DNA from: Scytalidium lignicola
Taxonomy: Eukaryota > Ascomycota > Leotiomycetes
Direction of reading: 5' to 3'
NCBI GenBank assembly: GCA_002812745.2
Contig: NCSJ02000073.1
Span: 90,901-154,900, forward strand
DNA length: 64,000 nucleotides
Below are positions 12,401-21,819 of the stretch, piece after piece. Made by a program: the position numbers and the translations under genes. The notes below the pieces were generated by a model that made no database searches, was not told the DNA's origin, and saw only the letters and a program-made list of their open reading frames with translations. Position 1 is the first letter of the stretch; every line of letters begins with the position of its first letter.

Positions 12401-14470
12401 CTTATCTAGATCTCGTCGCATATACACAGACATATACAGAACAACATTCGGATATCTCCAGCACCACATCATCTAAACATCTAAGCCATAGATGTATAAC
12501 TCGGAATCATGCCATAATCATCAATCAATAAACCAGCTGATTAAACGCCTTCCATCTTGGCAAACGGAACCTCCAAAACCTAACGCTAGATTCATTTTCT
12601 GTCTTGCACCGTCGCAAAGGGGGGTGGGGGGGGGGGGGGCTGGAAAGCAAGGCTAAGGCTACAGCTACAGCTACAGCGGGGAGAACACACGCTGCGGGGC
12701 CGGGATAGCGGGGTAANTATTAGCNTGAAAGCATTCGTCAAAAAAATGGACTGAACTGGNACTGCACTTGGACTTCCATGACCCAACACCCAACCCCCCC
12801 GCGACGCAAAGAAAGAGGCGTTTAGGTATAGAGATTTAAATCCAACCACCGTAAAATCGCGGGTTTCAAGGCACGGGAAGTGAATCAGGGGCCGTGGAGA
12901 AAGGATGGAGATGGCGTTTGTTGGTGGTGATGGTGGTGGTTGTTGTTTGAGGGGAATGGGGAGGCGGTCTTAGGCAGGCGTTTCTGCTTCCGTGCTGGCA
13001 TCGATTCGTTCGTACGCCTTCTCCCCAGAAAGCCAGGTTTCCGTTCTTTCGTTCTGAGGTTGGCTAGTTGGTTAGTTGAGTAGTTGATTGATTTTTGTCT
13101 TTCGGCACGGATAAGGACCTAGCTTTTTCGACCAGGGCTTGTTACGGCAAGACTTGTACACAGTAGATCGGTCTACTGTAGTTGACGAGTTGAGGATGTG
13201 TGGATGACAGGTCTTGAAATAGCTCGATCTGCGTGTGGAGCTGAGTTCTAGACTTTGGCTACTTTTATCGTTGTTCTTGCAGCTATCTAATTGAATGACA
13301 GAATTACATCTTCGAGGGCATAGATAATAGGCAGTTATCAAGGTGAAAGTGCGTGCAAATATGGGTGTGGGCATACAATACGGGGAGGAGAACCAGCGCT
13401 ACCCATTCCAGCTTCCAAGGAGATAGCTCTCTTCCCCCCTTCCTCCCAAGTTTTGCTGTCACCCTGCATAGCTCCCGTCTTTTCCTTTGCCGAGGAAATC
13501 AACCACCTTCTCTGCTGCCTTTTCCTTGGACTTTATCACATCTACAATACCCCTTCCGTAGGACGTTAGACACCAACCTGTCAAAGCACCCACGCATCGT
13601 CAACCTGGATCTGGATATCGGAGCTGCCCGCACCAAGCCTCCTTCTCTGCACGGCTCACTTGGCGTCGAAGGAGCCGTGTGAAGCTGGGCCGACTGAACG
13701 GCTATGTCGGATTTGTGGAATGATCCGAACCTCCGTTCAGCGTCAATCTGTTTTTGTTTATGATGGCCTTAACATGGCGTATGGTATATCAAAGTCACCT
13801 GAGTCTATTCTATTCCAACATTAAAGATGACTGCAATTTTGCCCGTTTTATTATATTCTGGTAGCCTCACTATCCTATCACTTTAAATGAATCAAGAAAA
13901 TGAGAATTGTAAAAAATTCCTCCCCATTTCTTTCTGCTTTTCTTTCCAAGCAACTTTATTGGTGTTTGCCGGACCGTTAAGTGACTGAAATATTTCTTTT
14001 TAACCAGTTATATCAAAATAAACTAAATTTTCAAAGTACAAATCTAATTGTGTAAACCCCTAATATTTATTGAGATTCAAAAACTGTCACGGACAAGTTT
14101 GCAATTGCCAATCTTTGCAACTGGATTGAAAGGGATATCATTACATAAGCGAGGCTTCGATTTCAAATCCACAACCTCTCCTGCGTCACAGGCTTTAAAG
14201 TCGTCTATCGGACTTTAACACAGTCCCAATACTCGACCTTTGGGAGGAAAAAAAGAATACAACTTCAATCTCCACCTCCTTTCTCCGATACTCTCCCATT
14301 CTAGTTCAAAAGGGCAGATCCAACTGAATCTCGTTCGGTCTTGAATTTGCGAGTCCTAGCCAGCTACCCGACACTTCGGCCCACCCCGTTGGAGGAATTG
14401 GATTGAATAATTGAGACTTTTTTCCCTGCTTCCTTGCGCATTTGTTGGGTTTTGAGCAAATCCTGAACGC

Positions 14471-14482
14471 GCGTATATACGC
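14471..14482. promoter_or_regulatory. TATA-containing palindrome just upstream of the BolA-like gene
   Basis: GCGTATATACGC is a perfect 12-bp palindrome containing TATATA. It ends 32 bases before the BolA-like start codon, and a second ATATAT follows it. Upstream (about 14265-14300) is a CT-rich tract typical of fungal promoters. A TATA-like role is an inference, and the spacing to the start codon would make a very short leader. Confidence 0.35.
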
Positions 14483-14514
14483 ATATATTTCATACGGCAG
14501 GCAGAGATACAACA

Positions 14515-15195
14515 ATGGAGTGCTCTCCTCTCTTACGGACCACCATGGCGGCTGTTGGACGACAGGTGTGCAGAAACTACGGCGCTAGAGCAGGTATCAT
14601 GAAGTCGAATATGTGTCGGTCGAGGAGTGTTTCGAGTATAAGTCCATATTTCACGTCGCTGGTATCGTCGAGATCGAGGATGTCGCTGCGGACGGATGCT
14701 CTGAAGGAGGTGTCGTGTTCGTTATATCACACTGCGGGGATTGGGAGGAGGAAGAGTTATTCTGTTTCCGCTGAGAAGAAAGAGGAGGAGGTTGTAGCGG
14801 AGGGTGAAGTAAGACTCCAGCCGCCGGAGCATTTGGATGACCAGGAGAAGCATATTTTCGAGCTGTTGACGGATGCACTAGAGCCGATTGAGCTTTATGT
14901 AAGTTTTGCTTCTCCCATTCCCACCGCTACTAGAGTTCTGGTGTCGTCCTTTTTGGAATATATTGAAGCATCTGTTTATTCTTTATCTCAATTGGCTTGG
15001 TTTCTTGCTAATTCAGTATCTTCGGTTTAGGTCAAGGATATCTCCGGTGGCTGCGGCAGTATGTACGGCATTGACATCGTAAGTGAGAAGTTCCGCGGTT
15101 TGAATATGTTAAAGCAGCAGCGGCTGGTGAATAGTGTATTGGGAGATCTCATAAAGGGGTGGCATGGAGTACAGCTGAAGACGAGGGTGCCTTGA
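14515..15195 (+). CDS. BolA-like protein, probably mitochondrial (BOLA3/Bol3 type)
   Basis: Two exons, 14515-14898 and 15031-15195, joined across a phase-0 intron (donor GTAAGT, acceptor TTTAG), give 182 residues. The C-terminal ~80 residues are a BolA domain. The BOLA3-like stretch ISGGCGSMY includes Cys136, and the conserved WHG near the C-terminus includes His173. The His expected in the preceding helix is Gln here (LKQQRLV, residues 155-161). The first ~50 residues are Arg/Ser-rich with almost no acids, as in a mitochondrial presequence. BOLA3/Bol3 proteins act with monothiol glutaredoxin and NFU1-type factors in delivering 4Fe-4S clusters to mitochondrial enzymes. The intron is 132 nt, a multiple of three, and its last bases form an in-frame TAG, so retention would truncate the protein before the conserved Cys. 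The family call is firm; the compartment is inferred. Confidence 0.9.
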
Positions 15196-16772
15196 TTGAT
15201 TGGATAAATGCATCGTCTGTCTGTGTTGGCATGTGCTAGACTTTGTATGATAGATGGGCTGTATACCAAAGGTATGTGTATCAATAATAAGCTAATATGC
15301 TTAGTAGATAAATGGTTTTAAAATCGGGCCATTGTGTACATAATTGGATATGAATCACCACATCTGGTTTGAATGTATTTACCTTCTCCATATATGTAAG
15401 AGCCGATCTACAGTGTTTCTCTGTAACTTCCTTGTGGGTCTATCACTTTCTCGTCTCTGGCACCGTCTCCGGCCCCTTCTAGTGTTTTTGACTGGTGATA
15501 TTTCCTCTCGTCTCTTCCTTTTTAGCATTTCCCTGCTTCATTTGGTCACCTTTTACCGTCCTTCTCAGTTCTATCAGTCATAAACCCTGCAAAGTGTCAA
15601 TCAACCACTATAGAGCCTTCTGTGACATTCGTCAGCCACCTTCTATAACAGGAAAACTTTAATTTATATCGATCTTTGCTCCAGACATGGGCTTGTCACT
15701 TCGCATTAGAAGACGCGTATCTGTCGTTCGAAGTATTCAACTTCACAGAAATCTTTTAGTTTCATATTATTTGGAATGATGCTTTGGGGGGCAAAACAGT
15801 ACATGGGATGATCCACCTTACTGACATGAATTGGATGGCATTCGAACTCATCTGGACTCATCTTGCAGCGGCCCGGTATCGCCTAGGAAGATGCTGCATA
15901 GAAGGTTTCCCCAGCTTGCCGAGGTTGCATTGGGATGAAACCAAGGCTTTGGTTCTAACAAAAAGGGCTGTGATGGTCTGTCTTTAAAGGAATTGTGCTG
16001 ACTTGGTAAGAGTTTTGAAACTCCAGAATGTTACAGACTGCAAGTCACACCGTTGCCCAAACGGGTAAAATCTAACAACCGACTCTCTCGCTCACAACTC
16101 CAACCCATAAAACTAGCCATCGTCTAATCTATTTATCAAACTCATCGGATCTAGCACAGAAGTTTTCGTGATATCCTTTCAATACTCCATACGATAATAA
16201 GATCTGCAATCACCCAATATTCCCGACCGTGCCGTCCCATACAATCGTGTTGCGCTTTGTCCTCGACTTCTAAAACGCGTTCGATCACACGCATAAATCT
16301 GGCTTGGTTCCTATGATGCAACTGCCTCGCCTATCTACGACAGAGGACGCCAAATTATCTGATACTGAATAGAAAAGAAAAGTGATGTATCTACTTGTAT
16401 GATCGTCAAGCCCAGGGTTTGCAACTCGGGGCATCCGGTGGTATGTGATGACGGTAACGTATGGATCCCCGGACTGCATGAACTGCCAGTTCGCATGAGA
16501 TGAAGGAGGAGGTAAGCTGGATCTATCTTTTTATTTTCACCATTTGTCTCATCTTATCTAGCTCGAGCGTAGGATGGAGACCACTTACGCTCTTTCCTGA
16601 CATTTCTCTACTCGGTCGCTCTTCCGGGAACTTTCTTTTTTGTTGATAGTTTTCTATATTCTATATTCCATATTCCTTATTCTATATCATATCATATCAT
16701 AACCCTTTTCTCTCATGAACCTTGGTCGACCCATAAATATGAACTAGATGCTCTTGTTGGTAGAGTGTTCAA
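15196..16772. other. Intergenic
   Basis: No supported gene. Holds the 3' flank of the BolA-like gene and the upstream region of the Ser/Gln-repeat membrane protein gene. The latter contains pyrimidine tracts and a TATATTC/ATATC-rich simple stretch at about 16648-16700. Confidence 0.6.
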
Positions 16773-18867
16773 ATGGCATTGAAGGATTTCTTCATCGATA
16801 GCCAAGATGAGCTGTTACACCAGCCGGGTTCTTCTGCCGTCTCTTCATGCTCGCTCCCGTCAGCAACAACAAAGAATTATGGCATTATCCATGAAATTGC
16901 TGCTCTTATAACGGCAGCTCCAGAACTGCGTGTTCGTAGTCCGGAACCTCAAGATGCTGGTGATGCTTGTTCCCAGGCGTCTGAAAGTGCATCACAAGCT
17001 ATTCAGCAAGCGTCGCAGCAGGCCTCGGATTCTATACGGCAAGCTTCACAACAGGCCTCGCAATCGATTCAACAAGCTTCACAGCAAGCTTCTCAAGCTT
17101 CACGACAAGCATCTCAGTCTGCGTCCCAAGCAATACAACAAGCACAAAATACTGCATCACAACAAATCGCGGCGGCCTCAAGGAGTATAAGTAGTGCAGT
17201 ATCGTCTGCCAATTCCGTCATGTCGAGCGTGTCCGCCTCAGCAGCAAATGCGATATCGCAGGCAACTAGTCGAATGTCTGCTGCCCAGGCAAGCGCATCT
17301 TCTGCTCAGGTATGCTTAATTCAACTTACCTCTATTTCTGGCATATCTATTTCCGTGGTAGACGTAAGACTTAGGCTCACAATGGCATATTAGGCCGAAG
17401 CATCAAAAGCTATTCAAGCAGGAGCAGCAGTTGCAGCGGCTACAGGTGTGTGGCACTTATCATTCATACAATTAATGCTCTCTTGCTAAATATAACAAGG
17501 TTCTGCCGCCGCAGTAGGATCGTCTTTTCTGTCTGCTGCAGCAAAAGCTACTGAAGGTGCTCAGGCATCTGTATCTGCATTTGGCGTAAGTTGACACTAA
17601 TCATCCAGGACATATTCCTAATTCCTCTCAGTCAGCAGCATCTTCTCAAATAGCAGTTGCATCTCAGCAAGTGAAAGCGTCGCAAGTCCAAGCAGTCACA
17701 GCCACCCAAGCTGCTATTGCCATTGTGGGCAGTATTATCGCATCATCCCTCCTATCCATATTAATATTCTATCTCATTACGAGGCGGCGGAAAAAGAAGG
17801 AAGGACGAGTGCAGATGTCAAGGAGTCCTGGTCTAAGCAGACGGGATTTGGTGTCGCCGAGACCAGAATATCAACCAGAGCCTAAACCGCCATTTTCCGC
17901 TGATGGAGAGAGTACTCTTGTTAATTTGCAATCGAACTATGCAGGAACGAGAGATGTTCCCGAAAGCTCAGCCTCGCGAAGTTCCTTCTCCTTGTTTCCA
18001 AAACCTCCATCAGGCAAATACAACCCCAAAGACCAGAAAAATGTGGATCTTAAAACAACTTCTGTGCCATGGAATCCAGCAAATCCGCCCAAAGTTCCTG
18101 CATTGGGCTCGTGGCTCAAGCTCCAAAGCGAAACAATATCGCCCTTTGGACCAATACAGTTATCAACTGACATTGATTCGAATGCTCCACTCGGTGGCCA
18201 ACTAAAATCACCATTAAGGAGTATGGATCGACCAGGAAGTTCCTCACCGACCCGGAAACCAATTGGTTCTAGTCCTAAGAAAACAACAACTACAGAAACT
18301 TTGTCCACTAGAAAGGACGATTCACCATCGAAAACTAATCCTATAAGGCCTGTCCAATTTCAGAATCAAAACCAAACTAAATCCCCAAGTCCCGATACCA
18401 TCCTCCGCGTCTATCGAGCCAGCAAAGCCAGCGTCTGGACTGATGACGTCCCCTCCCCTACACCACCACCTACCACCACCACCCCTGGCACAGCCTCAAT
18501 CAAGATCCAATTTTCCCCCAATGCAAACTCCGTAATGCGTTTTCCTGCGCCAATACAACCGGTTCGGGACACGGCAGAATGGCTTTCTGAGCGACAAAGG
18601 GGGAGCAGGAATATAGGCTCGAGGGATTCCACATCTTCGTCGAATGCGCCAAATAATGCGAGAGGGCTTGGGTTACCTTTTGGGCTACCTTCTAATCCGG
18701 GAATTGGACTGCTAGCGAAGCAGAGGAGTTTAAGGGCTGAGATTGGATATGTTAATGATAATGATGATGAAGAGGGTGAGAAAGGGAAGGGGAAGGGGAA
18801 GATGAGAGCGAGTGGTGGAAGTGAAGGTAGTCGAATTCGGACCCCGGGGGTCGGGAAAGCGATGTGA
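16773..18867 (+). CDS. Ser/Gln-repeat single-pass membrane protein (glycoprotein X-like)
   Basis: Four exons (16773-17309, 17394-17445, 17500-17585, 17632-18867) give 636 residues. Residues about 68-155 are heptad-like repeats of the type SQASQQASQSIQQA, rich in Ser, Gln and Ala and predicted to form a long helix or a heavily modified stalk. A 23-residue hydrophobic segment (about 252-274, AAIAIVGSIIASSLLS...) is followed by RRRKKK, indicating one membrane span with a cytoplasmic C-terminus. The last ~350 residues are Pro/Ser/Thr-rich and look disordered. Similar proteins in other ascomycetes are loosely named glycoprotein X and have a signal peptide, which this frame lacks. A start at 16879 or 16891 in another frame reads MALSMKLLLL, signal-like, and would join the main frame just before APELRVRSPEP with a 1-nt change. 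The true N-terminus is thus uncertain. Function unknown; a surface role is inferred. Confidence 0.75.
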
Positions 18868-19392
18868 AGTCGATAGGATTTCCCCACGGAGATTTATATT
18901 TATATTTATATTAAATTAGTTAATTCTGTCAGACTGTTTGCATTGGTATCGCGTGATTGCTTCTCTAATGATAGACGATGAAAGTTGGAGAATAAAATCT
19001 TGTATGCATATTCCTTATTGTCCTATTATCCTAACTCTAAGGAACTTTATTCTCAAAACTGGTGAGTTCTTGATCACGCTGACCAGCAAGTGACCCTTTT
19101 AGTTACTCCGACCATTTAAATTTTCCCATGAACCAAAACCAAACCCGAGCAAACCAATTTCACTAACACGGGATATCATAACTTAGCATCAATCAATAAT
19201 TCAACAACGTCATGGCCCGTTACGCCAAATCCATCCATTCATCTTCATCCATACGTCACTCAAAACCGTGTATTTGGCAGTGGGATCTCTGCTGTGGGTC
19301 TTCAGAACAGAATCTTATTAGCAAAAGAATTAGACCGCAAGCAATAAACAAAAATGAAGTAGCATAATAAAGGACCAGGCTCATGGATTAGC
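18868..19392. other. Intergenic between convergent genes
   Basis: 3' flanks of two convergent genes. A TTATATT repeat follows the upstream stop (18892-18915), as in AT-rich fungal 3'-end signals. Nothing else seen. Confidence 0.6.
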
Positions 19393-19746
19393 TCACAGAG
19401 GAGGTAGTGGTTTGTCTTTCCAGTACTCCGGTATGTATATGCCTCTACATCTCATGGCTCTTTCCTCAAGCGGCAGAGGAGGAAGTGGTTTCTCCTCGAA
19501 GCCATTGAAAAATATGTGGACATAGTGCAGGGAGGCCTGATCATAGGGTCGTTTCTCAACATCGGAATATTCAGAGGATGCGTAGCCATTTGAACTATGG
19601 AGAGTCCTTTGATTATTGTGCTCAGACGCACAGTTCTCAATGTACGACCTTTCCCTCTGTTCGGTGGAGGGAGATCGTTTTCTGAAGTAGCGTTTGGCTC
19701 GCGTGAACATGTTGAGGGATTTATTGCTGTTGCTTTTTCTATCCAT
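19393..19746 (-). CDS. Small hypothetical protein with two (E/D)KPLPPL motifs
   Basis: Single open frame of 117 residues from an ATG at 19746 (a stop lies two codons further upstream in frame). The N-terminal third is basic (FTRAKRYFRKRSP). The C-terminal part contains EKPLPPLPLEER and ends in WKDKPLPPL, two copies of a proline motif often seen in fungal signalling or cortex proteins, possibly SH3 or WW ligands. No domain is recognised, and no signal peptide or membrane segment is visible. A stretch upstream (19945-20248, same strand) also looks partly coding and ends in a plausible donor, but I could not join the two in frame. Treated as a probable but unproven gene. Confidence 0.5.
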   Translation of the reverse strand: MDRKSNSNKSLNMFTRAKRYFRKRSPSTEQRERSYIENCASEHNNQRTLHSSNGYASSEYSDVEKRPYDQASLHYVHIFFNGFEEKPLPPLPLEERAMRCRGIYIPEYWKDKPLPPL

Positions 19747-19944
19747 ACCCAATTGTCACTATACAATCTAACGTCTTTTGATGGAAAGTTTAATACCGTT
19801 GGAGCGGGACATGGTGGCTTGATGTATTTATGCCATAACTTAATTATTTTTTCTTAATGCAGGACTTAATAATAGTATTTGGAGTTTTTCGAGGGCACGC
19901 ACTGACTGATATTTCTAAATTCCTTTTTCTTGCTTCATATGTAC

Positions 19945-20248
19945 CTGCAGTGGGAGGTGCAGCATTGACTGATGGACGGAAGACGAGGCTGAGACTTAAT
20001 GGGAGGGATTCTGCATTGCTGGCGTTGTGATTGGTCAATGATTCTAGTGTCTGCTCGCTGATTGGCCTTCGAAACTTGGCCGGTGATACGCCGGATCTTG
20101 ACTGGACTTCATACATTCCTCCTGCACAAGAGTCGCTTTCAAAGGGGGAGATCAGCCAAGAGAATCCTCCGTGGCATCCCTTTCGCATCTCAACTGCCTT
20201 CTCATACTTAGTCTTGAGAACATTTCTAGACCGCCATTGACTATTCAT
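19945..20248 (-). CDS. Possible coding exon, unresolved
   Basis: From ATG at 20248 the frame is open for about 100 codons, with balanced composition (for example KFRRPISEQTLESL). It ends at CTGCAG followed by GTACAT, a usable donor in phase 1. I could not find an acceptor giving a satisfying continuation, nor join it to the 117-residue gene downstream. It may be a real 5' exon, a gene fragment, or chance. Confidence 0.3.
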
Positions 20249-21819
20249 TCCTTGTCAGCGCAACCCCATGTGCTGGATTGCTGCAGGAACACGGACACCA
20301 GATGTTGTCTTTCGAGAATTCGAGAACGCATATTCGTATCCAACAATATATACCTCATGAGAAGGTAGATCAGTAACCCAGAAACATGGCTGTAGCCAAG
20401 AATGACTTCGAGATATCTGCGGACTCCAATACTCAAGCAGTTACTGGAAACTCTGCTGCTGTCATGAATTATTTTAGTTGGCCTCCTATTCATCCCCATC
20501 ACTTTCCCATGGATTGGTTCATCTCTACCATCCTACGCTTCGACTTCTTTCTGTTCCTGGAGCTAGAATACACGAACCCCTTCTCTGTTATGACCTCTAA
20601 CCGTATTGGGACCTATCTAGGTATAAGCACCTTTCAGCTAGATGCACTAGCAATGTTGTGTAGCACATTTTTTCATGTTTGATTGGATACCGTGCAGTCA
20701 GCTATTACCATTTCTGCTCAGGCTGGTGTTCCTTTTTCAGCTCCTTCTGTCGAAATAGGAAATCGCATCAAACCTTCTGCTTCAGTCAACGTAGGTAACT
20801 GCATCAGAGACATTTCCTCACCTTTCCCGCATCTCCAACATTTTTTGCCAGCTAAGCAGATTCCTATAGATATTTCAGTATGCTTTTCGGTTTACCTGTT
20901 GACATCATCGTTAAAGGAACGATGCAAGTTGCGACTCAGCTGGCAGAATTTATGTTGAACTGAGAAAAGTTTTTGGCGTATGATGCATGCTTAGAGCGTG
21001 CTTTCTAGGAAGCAGACCTGAGATGAATAGAAAGAGTGTAGTTCTGAATCTGTCGATCGCGAACGCTCGACTACTGACAAGAATGCAGCCGTGCGAACGT
21101 CATGCCTTTTCTGATATTCTATGGAGTGATCATACGGTCAGTTAACTCGCTGATATCGGAGAAGTTCGGATGTCGGTTTCATATTTGGCGTTTGATTCTT
21201 GGTGATATCTAAAGCCCATTGTTTTTCGAAAATACGGAGGACATCTGGGGAGCCTTTGCATGTGCAGAAGAATCATGTGAAAGGGAGTGTTGCTTAGAAT
21301 TGGAATCCTGGCTGTAGTCAGTGCTATATATAGGATTGTCATATGTTTTTAGATATTCACGCAGTCACCGTAAACATAATTGCGGGCCTGCTTCAAAGCC
21401 TGATCGACTGACTGTAATCATTGGTAGAAGTATGCCAACGAAAGGCAACCGCTCGGTCATATTTAGCAACGGAGGAAAAATCTGATATCGAATGGATTGG
21501 TGGGTGATTAATGGAGCAAAATGTGCATAGTTCTTATTTTTTGCTAGTAATTATCTAATTGCAACCAAACATAAGATGTAGTTTCCGTCCCTTGCGTGAT
21601 TCTAAATAGGAAAGATGAATGTTGTTGTATCGGCTCGAAATGGGCAACCACGATGGAGGGTCCCGCTTCTGCAATAATCTTTCCAAGTGCCATCTTCCTA
21701 AGCTTCATTAACAAAGATCATATTCTTTCGAACTAAGTATTGCATTGCCGTAACTCTATTGATTCATTCCCACAGACTAAATATTCCATTGTTACGCATC
21801 CGATATCACATTCATAATA
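20249..21819. other. Intergenic or decayed sequence
   Basis: Short open frames occur (for example 20386-20682 and 20683-20958 on the plus strand) without recognisable motifs or a consistent splice model. The piece around 20698-20810 reads like Ser/Ala/Val-rich protein and could be a fragment. No supported gene. Confidence 0.45.

Larger units (their letters stand above)
1801..14514. other. Long gene desert rich in TACWGTA motifs
   Basis: I found no gene here. The longest open frames (for example 2302-2832 on the minus strand) are low-complexity or shadows of pyrimidine-rich tracts. Visible structure includes about 21 TACTGTA/TACAGTA sites between 2.2 and 13.2 kb, several perfect hairpins (3428-3445, 7559-7579, 9421-9446), a 16-bp palindrome (4522-4537), pyrimidine-rich tracts (about 8396-8660 and 11640-11780) resembling fungal promoter or 5'-UTR DNA, and short tandem repeats (GGATGGC near 9252, ATCTAT near 10685, ACGCACGGCATC twice near 11355, CTACAG near 12660). 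It may hold regulatory DNA or non-coding transcripts, but the sequence alone does not show that. Confidence 0.6.
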
